This document shows, one piece after another, positions 57,224-64,000 of a DNA stretch of 64,000 bases. A program made the translations under genes and the position numbers. The notes under the pieces were generated by a model, which was given only the letters and a program-made list of their open reading frames with translations, did not search any database and was not told where the DNA came from. Origin of the DNA: Bacteroidaceae bacterium (GTDB lineage: Bacteria > Bacteroidota > Bacteroidia > Bacteroidales > Bacteroidaceae); the NCBI GenBank assembly GCA_017524545.1, contig JAFXVN010000081.1:1-64000 (forward strand), written 5' to 3'. How positions within the stretch are numbered: the first letter of the stretch is position 1; each line of letters opens with the position of its first letter.

Positions 57224-59539
57224 CTATCGCGTCAGACTGTAGGGAACGTCCGTCTTGGCTGTACCCAACTGCTTGTTGGGCTGGGCGGACATCTGCAACT
57301 GCAGTGTGCCGCCAGAGGTTAGTTCGCCGTAAGTGATGTAGTTGCGCGAGAGGGGCTGGCCGTTCAGCTGTCGGTCGGCGACATAGATGTTCTCCTTGCT
57401 GTTGTCCTTTGCCTCGATGACGAACTGCTTGCCGTCCTCCATCGTGATGGTTGCACGCTGGAAGATGGGGCTGCCAAGGACATATTGGTCTGTGCCGGGC
57501 GTGACGGCATAGAGGCCGAGGGCTGAGAGGACGTACCACGACGACATGCCGCCCTGGTCTTCGTCGCCGGGGAAGCCGTCGGGTGTGCTGTTGTAGAGGC
57601 GTTCCATAATCTGCCTGACCCAGTACTGCGTCTTCCACGGCTGACCGGCATAGCTGTAGAGGTAGGGCATGTGCTGAATGGGCTGGTTGCCGTGAGCGTA
57701 CTGCCCCATGTCTGCTATCTCCATTTCCGTCATCTCGTGAATCTTGCCGCCGTACCAGCCGGGCTTCACCGTGCCGGGTTGCGAGAAGACGCTGTCCATC
57801 TTCTGGCAAAAAGCTTCGTCCGAACCGAAGAGGTCAATGAGTCCCTGCACGTCGTGGAAAACGCTCCAGATGTAGTGCCAGGCATTGCCCTCGGTGTAGG
57901 GGCCTCCCCAGACAAGCGGGTCGAACGGCTCGTACCAACGCCCGTCGATTCCTCTGCCCCGGAAGAACTTCGTGTCGGCATCCCAGAGGTTGAGGTAGTT
58001 ACGCAGCACGCGACCGAACACCTGTTCGTAGAACTTGTTGCCGCAGCTGCGGGCAAGCGTCCAGGCGCACCAGTCGTCGTAGGCATACTCGAGGGTTTGC
58101 GTGACGCTGCCGTGCGACTCCGGGAAGGCGACATATCCCAGCTGCCAGTACTCCTTCCAGCCGCCGCGACCGTTGGCACCGCCCATCGGCCCCTTGTTCA
58201 TCGCCTCGTGGGCGTATGCAGCGAGGGCGGAGTCGGGGTCGAAGGTGTGGATGCCTTTTGCCCAGGCATCGGCAAGGAGCGAGATGCTGTGGTTGCCGCA
58301 CATGCCGCCCGTCTCGCCCGGGAAGGACCATGCAGGCAGCCATCCGAGCTGCTTCTGGGCGTCGAGGAGGGCTTGCATGTAGCGTCCTTGCTGCGTGGGG
58401 TGCAGGATGTTGGTCAGAGGGAACTGGCTGCGGAAGGTGTCCCAGAAACCGTTGTCGGTGAACATGTAGCCGTCGTAGATTTTGCCGTCGTAGGGGCTAT
58501 AATAATAAGGTGTGCCGTCCGCTTTGATTTCATAGAACTTGCGCGAGAAGAGGTTGGCGCGGAACAGGCAGCTGTAGAAGGTGCGCAGTTGCTCCTCTGT
58601 GCCGCCCTCCACGCGAATGCGGTTCAGCAGGGCGTTCCACGTCTCAAAGCCTCGCGCCTTTGTCTGCTCAAGGTTCTTGTCCGCACCAAGCTCCGACCGC
58701 CAGTTCTGCCAAGCCTGCTCCTCCGAGATGTAACTGCTGGCAGCCCGTGCCTGCACCTTGCTGCCGGGCTTGAATTTGAGGAAGAGAGACCCACCCCCAG
58801 CCCCTCCCTTAAAGGGAGGGGAGATTATACCACTTGTGGCAGAACTATCTTTCCCCCTCCCTTTAAGGGAGGGCTGGGGTGGGTCTATTCCATAGTCAAG
58901 TATCGGCTGGTCGAACTGCACCACGAAGTAGCAGCGGAAGTTTTCGCTATGGTTGACGAAGCGCTGGTTGTTCACCCAGCCCGTCACTTGTCGCTTATCG
59001 GGATTGACGTGTATCTCGCTTTGCCCGGTGTATCCGTCGATGATGAGGTAGGCATCCTGCTTCTTGGGATAGGTGAAGCGCAGATGCACGCCCCGCTCGG
59101 TGGGTGCCATCTCCGTGCGGATGCCGTTTTCGAACGTAGCGCTGTAGTAGTGCGGCAGCCCCACTTCAGAACAATGGCAGAACTCCGCGCCGCGCTTGTC
59201 GGGGTCAAGCTCCAATGTTTCCGTCTCGGGGAAGAAGGAATAGACGGCGTAGTCGCTCACCCAGGGAGAGCACTGGTGCGACTGGCCGAAGCCGCGAATT
59301 TCGTAAGCGTCGTAGAGGTACTTGAAGCCGTCGCCGTTCTTGCCCGTCTGCGGTGTCCACATGTGCTGGGCAAAGGGCATTGCCGTTGCGGGGAAGGTGT
59401 TGCCGTGCGACAGGCCGAAGTTCGAGTGTGTGCCTTGCAGGGTGTTGACATACTGAACCAAATCTGGTAGGCTTGCCGCGTTGACCGACACGGCACTCAG
59501 AATAAGGACAGACAGCAGGAAGATGTGTTTGCTCGACAT
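57224..59539 (-). CDS. GH92 alpha-1,2-mannosidase
   Basis: This 771-residue secreted enzyme has the GH92 landmarks LSHGNTFPATAMPFAQHMWTP, GFWDTFRSQFPL and YAGQPWKTQYW. By comparison with the studied enzyme Bt3990, Glu550 (YTEGNAWHY) is the catalytic acid and D659/D661 (PGDEDQGGMS) the base. H601-E602 (KIHEMTEM) matches the His-Glu pair tied to alpha-1,2 specificity. It is calcium-dependent in known cases. A double GC-rich palindrome is in frame at about residues 218-251 (PPQPSLKGRG, ISPPFKGGAGGG). The substrate would be yeast or host mannan. Confidence 0.92.
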   Translation of the reverse strand: MSSKHIFLLSVLILSAVSVNAASLPDLVQYVNTLQGTHSNFGLSHGNTFPATAMPFAQHMWTPQTGKNGDGFKYLYDAYEIRGFGQSHQCSPWVSDYAVYSFFPETETLELDPDKRGAEFCHCSEVGLPHYYSATFENGIRTEMAPTERGVHLRFTYPKKQDAYLIIDGYTGQSEIHVNPDKRQVTGWVNNQRFVNHSENFRCYFVVQFDQPILDYGIDPPQPSLKGRGKDSSATSGIISPPFKGGAGGGSLFLKFKPGSKVQARAASSYISEEQAWQNWRSELGADKNLEQTKARGFETWNALLNRIRVEGGTEEQLRTFYSCLFRANLFSRKFYEIKADGTPYYYSPYDGKIYDGYMFTDNGFWDTFRSQFPLTNILHPTQQGRYMQALLDAQKQLGWLPAWSFPGETGGMCGNHSISLLADAWAKGIHTFDPDSALAAYAHEAMNKGPMGGANGRGGWKEYWQLGYVAFPESHGSVTQTLEYAYDDWCAWTLARSCGNKFYEQVFGRVLRNYLNLWDADTKFFRGRGIDGRWYEPFDPLVWGGPYTEGNAWHYIWSVFHDVQGLIDLFGSDEAFCQKMDSVFSQPGTVKPGWYGGKIHEMTEMEIADMGQYAHGNQPIQHMPYLYSYAGQPWKTQYWVRQIMERLYNSTPDGFPGDEDQGGMSSWYVLSALGLYAVTPGTDQYVLGSPIFQRATITMEDGKQFVIEAKDNSKENIYVADRQLNGQPLSRNYITYGELTSGGTLQLQMSAQPNKQLGTAKTDVPYSLTR
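58787..58887. repeat. Two inverted GC-rich palindromes in frame in GH92
   Basis: CCCCAGCCCCTCCCTTAAAG (58795 on) and its inverse (to 58887) enclose a 30-nt middle, so two copies stand head to head. Both palindromes and the middle are translated without a stop, adding about 34 residues. Confidence 0.8.
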
Positions 59540-59744
59540 GGCGGTGTGTTTTTAGCTATTTATCACGGCAAAGATACGAAGTTTTTGCTTACGACTCCCC
59601 CTTTCCGGTCAGAAAAAGTGCGTTTCTTCTTATATAAAGACAAATTCCGCGTTGCAGACTTCGCAGAATCCAAACTATTTCCCTATCTTTGTGGTGGCAA
59701 ATGTATCACTTTGGGCTTCGGCCCTGAATAAACACATGTAGATT

Positions 59745-60359
59745 ATGAGAAAGATTCTTGCATCAATGGTCATCCTTGCTACATTCGCAGTGATGCCCGC
59801 ACACGCACAGTTCAAGTTCGGCGTCAAAGCCGGTATGAACAACACCAGGCTGAAGCTTGACTATGAAAACGCCTTCAGCAACAAGGCCGGCTACGGCTGG
59901 TTCATCGGTCCCACAGCCAAGGTGTCCTTCCCCCTCGGCATCTTGAATCTTGGTGCCGACGGCGCTGTCCTTTACGACGAGCGCAACTCTAAGACAGGGC
60001 TCGACGGTGCCGAAGAGACCATCAAGCAGAAGAGCATCATCATCCCTCTCAACGTCCGCATGAACTTCAGTCTGCTCAAAATGCTTGGCGCATACGTGGC
60101 AACGGGTCCCCAGTTCGGCTTCAACGTGGGCAACAGCGGTTTCGGCTGGGGCGAAATGAAGGACAACTTCCAGCTCAAGAAGTCGCAGTTCTCGTGGAAC
60201 GTCGGCCTGGGCGTGATGGTGATGAACCACCTCGACATCGGCGTGGCCTATAACTTCGGCCTCGGCAGGACCGGCGAGCTGCAGGAAACATCGGGTGCAG
60301 CCATTCTCGACACCCCCAAGCAGAAGACCTGGGTGCTCTCCGCCGCCTACTACTTCTAA
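59745..60359 (+). CDS. Outer-membrane beta-barrel (porin-family) protein
   Basis: A 204-residue protein with a signal peptide (ILASMVILATFAVMPAHAQ) followed by amphipathic strands typical of the OMP_b-brl_2/PorT-like group: FKFGVKAGMNNTRL, PLGILNLGADGAVLY and VGLGVMVMNHLDIGVAYNFG, ending in aromatic AAYYF, the outer-membrane barrel signature. Eight strands are likely. Function unknown. A -7 box TATCTTTG is at 59684-59691, without a clear -33 box. Confidence 0.88.
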   Translation: MRKILASMVILATFAVMPAHAQFKFGVKAGMNNTRLKLDYENAFSNKAGYGWFIGPTAKVSFPLGILNLGADGAVLYDERNSKTGLDGAEETIKQKSIIIPLNVRMNFSLLKMLGAYVATGPQFGFNVGNSGFGWGEMKDNFQLKKSQFSWNVGLGVMVMNHLDIGVAYNFGLGRTGELQETSGAAILDTPKQKTWVLSAAYYF

Positions 60360-60373
60360 TGCCTAAATCCCCG

Positions 60374-60439
60374 ACTAAGCACGCTTAGTTACTCAATTAG
60401 GCACGTCTAATTGCCCAACTATGCGTGCCTAATTTGGCA
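60374..60439. repeat. Three 22-bp palindromic tandem units between convergent genes
   Basis: 60374-60395, 60396-60417 and 60418-60439 each hold a small palindrome (CTAAGCACGCTTAG, ATTAGGCACGTCTAAT, ATGCGTGCCTAAT). Same unit length as the array at 52822, different sequence. Confidence 0.75.
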
Positions 60440-60457
60440 ACGGGACATGGCTAAAAA

Positions 60458-60499
60458 ACAAACGCTGCCTGCTGAAGAGATTCAGCAGGCAGCGTTTGT
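60458..60499. terminator. Bidirectional terminator
   Basis: ACAAACGCTGCCTGCTGAA pairs perfectly (19 bp) with its inverse around GAGA. It ends the convergent barrel and MFS genes. Confidence 0.9.
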
Positions 60500-60530
60500 A
60501 TAGTTATATATCAGGAGTCGAGGTACGGCC

Positions 60531-62138
60531 CTACTTGATGTTCGGTTCTTCGAGACCAAGGCCTTTCTTCTTGTCCACGACTTTCAGGACGAAACCGAGC
60601 AGAAGGGCTGCGACGCCGAGGCAGGCCAGCATAACAAGCGGAGCTGTGTAGTCGAACTTTGTGGGGTCTTCTACGCCGGGGTTTGTGGCATCCAAGACCT
60701 TGCCGATAAGCAGGGGGAAGAGCCACAGACCGATGTTCTGAATCCAGAAGATGAGGGCGTAGGCAGAACCTATCACCTTGGCATCCACCAGCTTGGGCAC
60801 AGAAGGCCACAGCGAAGCAGGCACGAGCGAGAAGCTGGAACCCAGCACAAGGATGGTGATGTAGGCAATGGCGATACCGCCCACGGCAGAATCCCTGAAC
60901 AGCGGCAGCACGAAGGCGAAGGTCAGGTGGCAGAAGATGAGCAGCAGCGAACCGAGAATCAGCATCGTGGCTGCCTTGCCCTTATGGTCAACATAACTGC
61001 CCAAAATAGGCGTGATGAGCACGGCCAGAAGCGGGAACACCGCGAAGATGCTCTCTGCGGACTGGCGCATGAAGCCCATGTAGCAATAGCAGACAAGGGC
61101 AAGGATGCTGGCGGCCAAGAGGGTAAACTTCTTGGCGCTGCTCTTCTGGAAGTTGCTGGCAAAACCTGCGGCGGCAACAAACAGCATGATGATGTACTGG
61201 ACGATGGTCACGCTCTCACTGGCCCAGAACGAATTGGCATCGGGAGCCACGAGCGTGAGGTTGCACTGGAGCATGTTCACGGCATACTTCTGGAAGGGGA
61301 AAATGGCGCTGTAATAGAGCACGCAAAGCAGGGCAACCAACCAGAAGCCGCTGCTGGTGAGAATCTGACTAAGGTCGCTGATTTTGAAGGGGTCGTCCTT
61401 CTCCTCTGCCTCGCCAGTCTGTGCATCGAGTTTCCTGTCCATCACGAAATAGACGATGCTCATAATGAGGGCAATGCACATCAGCACCACGCCGAAAGCA
61501 ACCGAGCGGCTGACGCTGACACAGCCACCCAGACGGGCAAAGAAGGGCGAGAATATCATGCACGTTGCCACACCGAGACGCGCCAAAGCCATCTCGCTGC
61601 CCATTGCCAAGGCCATTTCTCTGCCTTTGAACCACTTGACGATACCGCGAGAGACGGTAATGCCTGCCATCTCCACGCCACAGCCGAATATCATAAAGCC
61701 GCAGGCTGCGAACTTGGCAGATGCTGGCATCCCCTCATAGAAGGGCGACACACCGAGTTCGTCGAACACGGGAATGTAGTTCAAATGGCTGTTGAACCAA
61801 GCCTCCAAGCCTGTGCCCATGAAGCTCTCATCCACGGCGTACCACTTGATGCAGGCACCGATGAGCATCACAGCGGCAGAGAGAATCATCGTGAAGCGCA
61901 CGCCCATCTTGTCGAGGATGATGCCTGCGAAGATGAGGAAGAAGGCAAAAACATTGAGGAACACCTCGGAGCCTTGCATCGTGCCGAAGGCTGTGGAGTC
62001 CCATCCACGGGTCTCCTGCATCAAGTCCTTGATGGGAGAAAGGATGTCCATGAAGATGTAGCTGCAGAACATGGCGAGCGCCAAGAGCAGCAGTGCAGTC
62101 CAGCGCATCCCAGCGCTGTCGCGAAGAGTCTTTTCCAT
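60531..62138 (-). CDS. Major facilitator superfamily transporter
   Basis: This 535-residue protein has 12 membrane segments and the first-half MFS signature (ILDKMGVRFTMILSAAVMLI). The repeat in the second half reads SYVDHKGKAATMLILGSLLL. A charged loop (DAQTGEAEEKDDPFKIS) separates the halves. The substrate cannot be told; the size and the neighbouring peptidase would suit a peptide or organic-acid carrier such as MFSD1-like proteins. It lies downstream of the S9 peptidase, same direction, with an AT-rich array in the gap. Confidence 0.85.
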   Translation of the reverse strand: MEKTLRDSAGMRWTALLLLALAMFCSYIFMDILSPIKDLMQETRGWDSTAFGTMQGSEVFLNVFAFFLIFAGIILDKMGVRFTMILSAAVMLIGACIKWYAVDESFMGTGLEAWFNSHLNYIPVFDELGVSPFYEGMPASAKFAACGFMIFGCGVEMAGITVSRGIVKWFKGREMALAMGSEMALARLGVATCMIFSPFFARLGGCVSVSRSVAFGVVLMCIALIMSIVYFVMDRKLDAQTGEAEEKDDPFKISDLSQILTSSGFWLVALLCVLYYSAIFPFQKYAVNMLQCNLTLVAPDANSFWASESVTIVQYIIMLFVAAAGFASNFQKSSAKKFTLLAASILALVCYCYMGFMRQSAESIFAVFPLLAVLITPILGSYVDHKGKAATMLILGSLLLIFCHLTFAFVLPLFRDSAVGGIAIAYITILVLGSSFSLVPASLWPSVPKLVDAKVIGSAYALIFWIQNIGLWLFPLLIGKVLDATNPGVEDPTKFDYTAPLVMLACLGVAALLLGFVLKVVDKKKGLGLEEPNIK

Positions 62139-62190
62139 TTACAATTTAACGATTTACGATTTACAATTTATTTACAATTCACTATTTATT
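62138..62190. repeat. TTTACAATTTAACG array between the peptidase and MFS genes
   Basis: Units ATTTACAATTTA/CGATTTACG/ATTTATTTACAATT cover the 43-nt gap and touch the S9 stop codon. Confidence 0.6.
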
Positions 62191-64000
62191 CTCCCCCTTT
62201 AAGGGGGAGTCAGAGGGGGTCTTCAGCCAGCGGTCGAGCCATGCGAAGTAAGTCCTCTGCCAGAGGATGCCGTTCTGTGGCTTGAGCACCCAGTGGTTCT
62301 CGTCGGGGAAGATGAGCAGCTGTGCCTCGATGCCTCGCATACGGGCGGCATTGAAGGCACTCATGCCTTGCGTGGCATTGATGCGGTAGTCCTTCTCGCC
62401 ATGAATGCAGAGGATGGGTGTGTCCCACTTATCGACGAAGCGGTGGGGAGAGTTCTCGTAGGTGCGGCGCGCGCGTTCTGTCTGGTCTTTGTTCCAGTAG
62501 GCATCGTCATACTCCCAGTTGGAGAACCAGTTCTCCTCCGTCTCGGTGTACATTGCTTCGAGGTTGAAGGCACCATCATGGGCAATGAAGCACTTGAAGC
62601 GGCCTTCGTGATGGCCTGCCAAGTAATAGACAGAGAAGCCTCCGAAGCTGGCACCGACGGCACCCAAGCGGTCTTTATCGACGTAGGGAATGTTCTCTGC
62701 GGCATCATCGATGGCAGAGAGATAGTCCTTCATGCACTGTCCTGTCCAGTCGCCGCTAATTTCTTCAAGCCATTCCTGACCGAAGCCTGGCACACCTCGA
62801 CGGTTCGGGGCAATCACCACATAGCCTTGCGAAGCCATTATCATAAAGTTCCAGCGGTAACTCCAGAACTGCGAGACGGCACTCTGCGGCCCGCCCTCGC
62901 AGAAGAGCAAGGTGGGGTACTTCTTCGAAGCATCGAAGTGAGGCGGCTGGATAATCCAGTAGAGCATGTGCTGTCCGTCGGTGGTCTTCACCCAACGTTG
63001 CTCGATGCCGGGCTTGGCAAGCTGGTCGAGGATGTCCTTGTTGACTTCGGTAATCTGCTTTATCTGCAGCCCCTCTCCATCTCCTTCCGAGGAGGGAGTG
63101 ACCACATACAGGTCGGCTGGAGCTGTGATGCTATGGCGTTCGGCAAGAACCTTGTCGCCCAGCATCTGCAATGAGCCGAAGTCGGCCCAGTCCTTGGTAA
63201 GTTGCTTGACCTCTCCCTTCAAGTTGGTGCTATAGAGGTTCTCTGTGGCGTGCCAAACCCCTATATAATATAATGTATAGGAATCGGGTGCCCAGCAGAA
63301 GTCGTCAACGCTGGAGTCGAAGGACTCGGTGACGTAGGTCTTGGTGCCTTCCTTCAGGTCGTAGATGCAGAGGCGCTGGCGGTCGCTTTCGTAGCCGTCG
63401 CGCTCCATCGAGAGCCAAGCCACGTAGCGTCCATCGGGAGAGAATTTCGGATTCGTGTCGTAGCCAACGTTCTCATCCTTATGCTTAACGTTGATTTCCT
63501 GGTCTTTCAGTGTCTTGGTGGGATTCAACTGCTTCCCATCGCCATGATAAGCCATCTCATTGCAGCCAAGAATACCAAACTCTCTGAACTGCTTACACAG
63601 GTTCTTTGTGTGCTCAATATTGTTAAGGTCGCGAGCTTCAACTTCATAAAGGAAGATGTCGCTATCGGTCGAGATGCTATACTCCAAGCCGGTCTTGCAG
63701 CGACAAGTAAAGGCGATAAACTTCGAGTCAGGGCTCCAAGCCAATTGCTCAATACCGCCGAAGGGCTCCATGGGGCATTCGAAGGGTTCTCCCTCGAGGA
63801 TGTCTGTTCCGTCTGTGGCAATAGTATTGCCACTTACTGAACAGAGGAAGGGATGCTGGATGCTCTCCACATAGTGGTCCCAATGGCGATACATCAAGTC
63901 GTTCACCACGCGGCCAGTGGCTTTGGGCAGGTCCTCGGGGTTCTTCTGGATGATTTCGTTGAAGTCGATGCTCTGCAAGAGGATGACCTTCTTGCCATCA
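62182..64000 (-). CDS. S9-family prolyl oligopeptidase-type peptidase, N-terminus outside the window
   Basis: The frame is open to the right edge of the window (DGKKVILLQSIDF), so the 598-residue piece lacks its start and signal peptide. It has a beta-propeller part (FSPDGRYVAWLS) and a C-terminal alpha/beta-hydrolase with nucleophile in GASFGGFS, the Asp near GEKDYRINA and the His in PDENHW. Enzymes of this kind cut dipeptides or acylated amino acids from peptides in the periplasm. Two GC-rich palindromes lie in frame: VTPSSEGDGEGLQ in the propeller and TPSDSPLKGENK, which forms the last residues and stop. Confidence 0.9.
   Translation of the reverse strand, partial: DGKKVILLQSIDFNEIIQKNPEDLPKATGRVVNDLMYRHWDHYVESIQHPFLCSVSGNTIATDGTDILEGEPFECPMEPFGGIEQLAWSPDSKFIAFTCRCKTGLEYSISTDSDIFLYEVEARDLNNIEHTKNLCKQFREFGILGCNEMAYHGDGKQLNPTKTLKDQEINVKHKDENVGYDTNPKFSPDGRYVAWLSMERDGYESDRQRLCIYDLKEGTKTYVTESFDSSVDDFCWAPDSYTLYYIGVWHATENLYSTNLKGEVKQLTKDWADFGSLQMLGDKVLAERHSITAPADLYVVTPSSEGDGEGLQIKQITEVNKDILDQLAKPGIEQRWVKTTDGQHMLYWIIQPPHFDASKKYPTLLFCEGGPQSAVSQFWSYRWNFMIMASQGYVVIAPNRRGVPGFGQEWLEEISGDWTGQCMKDYLSAIDDAAENIPYVDKDRLGAVGASFGGFSVYYLAGHHEGRFKCFIAHDGAFNLEAMYTETEENWFSNWEYDDAYWNKDQTERARRTYENSPHRFVDKWDTPILCIHGEKDYRINATQGMSAFNAARMRGIEAQLLIFPDENHWVLKPQNGILWQRTYFAWLDRWLKTPSDSPLKGENK
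62190..62222. repeat. GC-rich palindrome forming the peptidase C-terminus
   Basis: CTCCCCCTTTAAGGGGGAG palindrome, translated on the minus strand as DSPLKGENK and the stop. Confidence 0.75.
63068..63103. repeat. GC-rich palindromic element in the peptidase propeller
   Basis: CCCCTCTCCATCTCCTTCCGAGGAGGGAG-type element, degenerate, in frame, coding VTPSSEGDGEG on the minus strand. Confidence 0.65.

Noticed and set aside
57224..59539. GH92 with a lost catalytic residue (GNQP instead of GNEP)
   Set aside because: Counting from the conserved DxD base places the catalytic acid at Glu550 in TEGNAWHY, which is present; the GNQP variant seems ordinary for the family.

Overview
The window reads as chromosome of an anaerobic Bacteroidales bacterium, most like Prevotella and its relatives. 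Promoters have the Bacteroidetes form (TTTG or TTG, 19-20 nt, TAnnTTTG) and genes lack Shine-Dalgarno sequences. Type IX secretion genes porU and porV lie side by side. The gene set (GH97, GH27, GH92, CotH-kinase and BspA-like LRR surface proteins, a kor 2-oxoacid:ferredoxin oxidoreductase) also fits. Species cannot be fixed from the window. All family names come from reading the translated sequence; no search was run.

Layout. 0-3 kb: IS982-type transposase, gene remnants, and an AAA-ATPase/PD-(D/E)XK protein. 3.4-7.0 kb: a peptide-modification (RiPP) cluster of the 'CXXX-repeat' type. It has a structured leader RNA with a likely pseudoknot and terminator, two Cys-repeat precursors with twin-arginine-like leaders, a radical SAM/SPASM enzyme, a second SPASM-bearing maturase and a small accessory protein. 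7.1-11.7 kb: GH97 glycosidase and three FKBP prolyl isomerases. 12.0-18.5 kb: a nucleotidyltransferase with a decayed HEPN partner, a sirtuin, a nucleoside kinase, an NagX-like membrane protein and a GH27 enzyme. 18.9-27.4 kb: an accessory island beside tRNA-Arg(CCU), with a DUF1016 wreck, a truncated RecG-like ATPase, and a five-gene defence operon (HTH regulator, pseudokinase-like/retropepsin-like fusion, McrB, McrC, unknown). 27.6-39.3 kb: alpha/beta hydrolase, PIN toxin-antitoxin, korA/korB split by a cassette flanked by 32-bp inverted repeats, CotH protein, DUF1846 protein, HEPN/MNT pair, HD protein. 39.5-42.5 kb: rplM-rpsI-rpsB-tsf. 42.6-45.9 kb: YoeB-type toxin-antitoxin, lipoprotein, a second MNT with HEPN remnant, FAH-family protein. 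46-52.8 kb: porU-porV, ispF, acyltransferase. 52.9-64 kb: CotH, LRR protein, GH92, outer-membrane barrel, MFS transporter, S9 peptidase.

Two repeat classes run through the whole window. The first is a GC-rich palindrome (CCCCTCCC...GGGAGGGG type), seen about ten times, often inserted in frame inside conserved genes. The second is an AT-rich design: a short low-complexity direct-repeat array, a loop, then the inverted array. Each locus has its own repeat unit. These arrays sit in gene gaps and often supply the start or stop codons of neighbours. They look like the main source of small-scale remodelling here.

The best candidates for undescribed biology are the RiPP cluster with Tat-like leaders and a leader RNA, the McrBC operon with a pseudokinase/aspartic-protease protein, and the inverted-repeat cassette carrying a four-helix-bundle gene.
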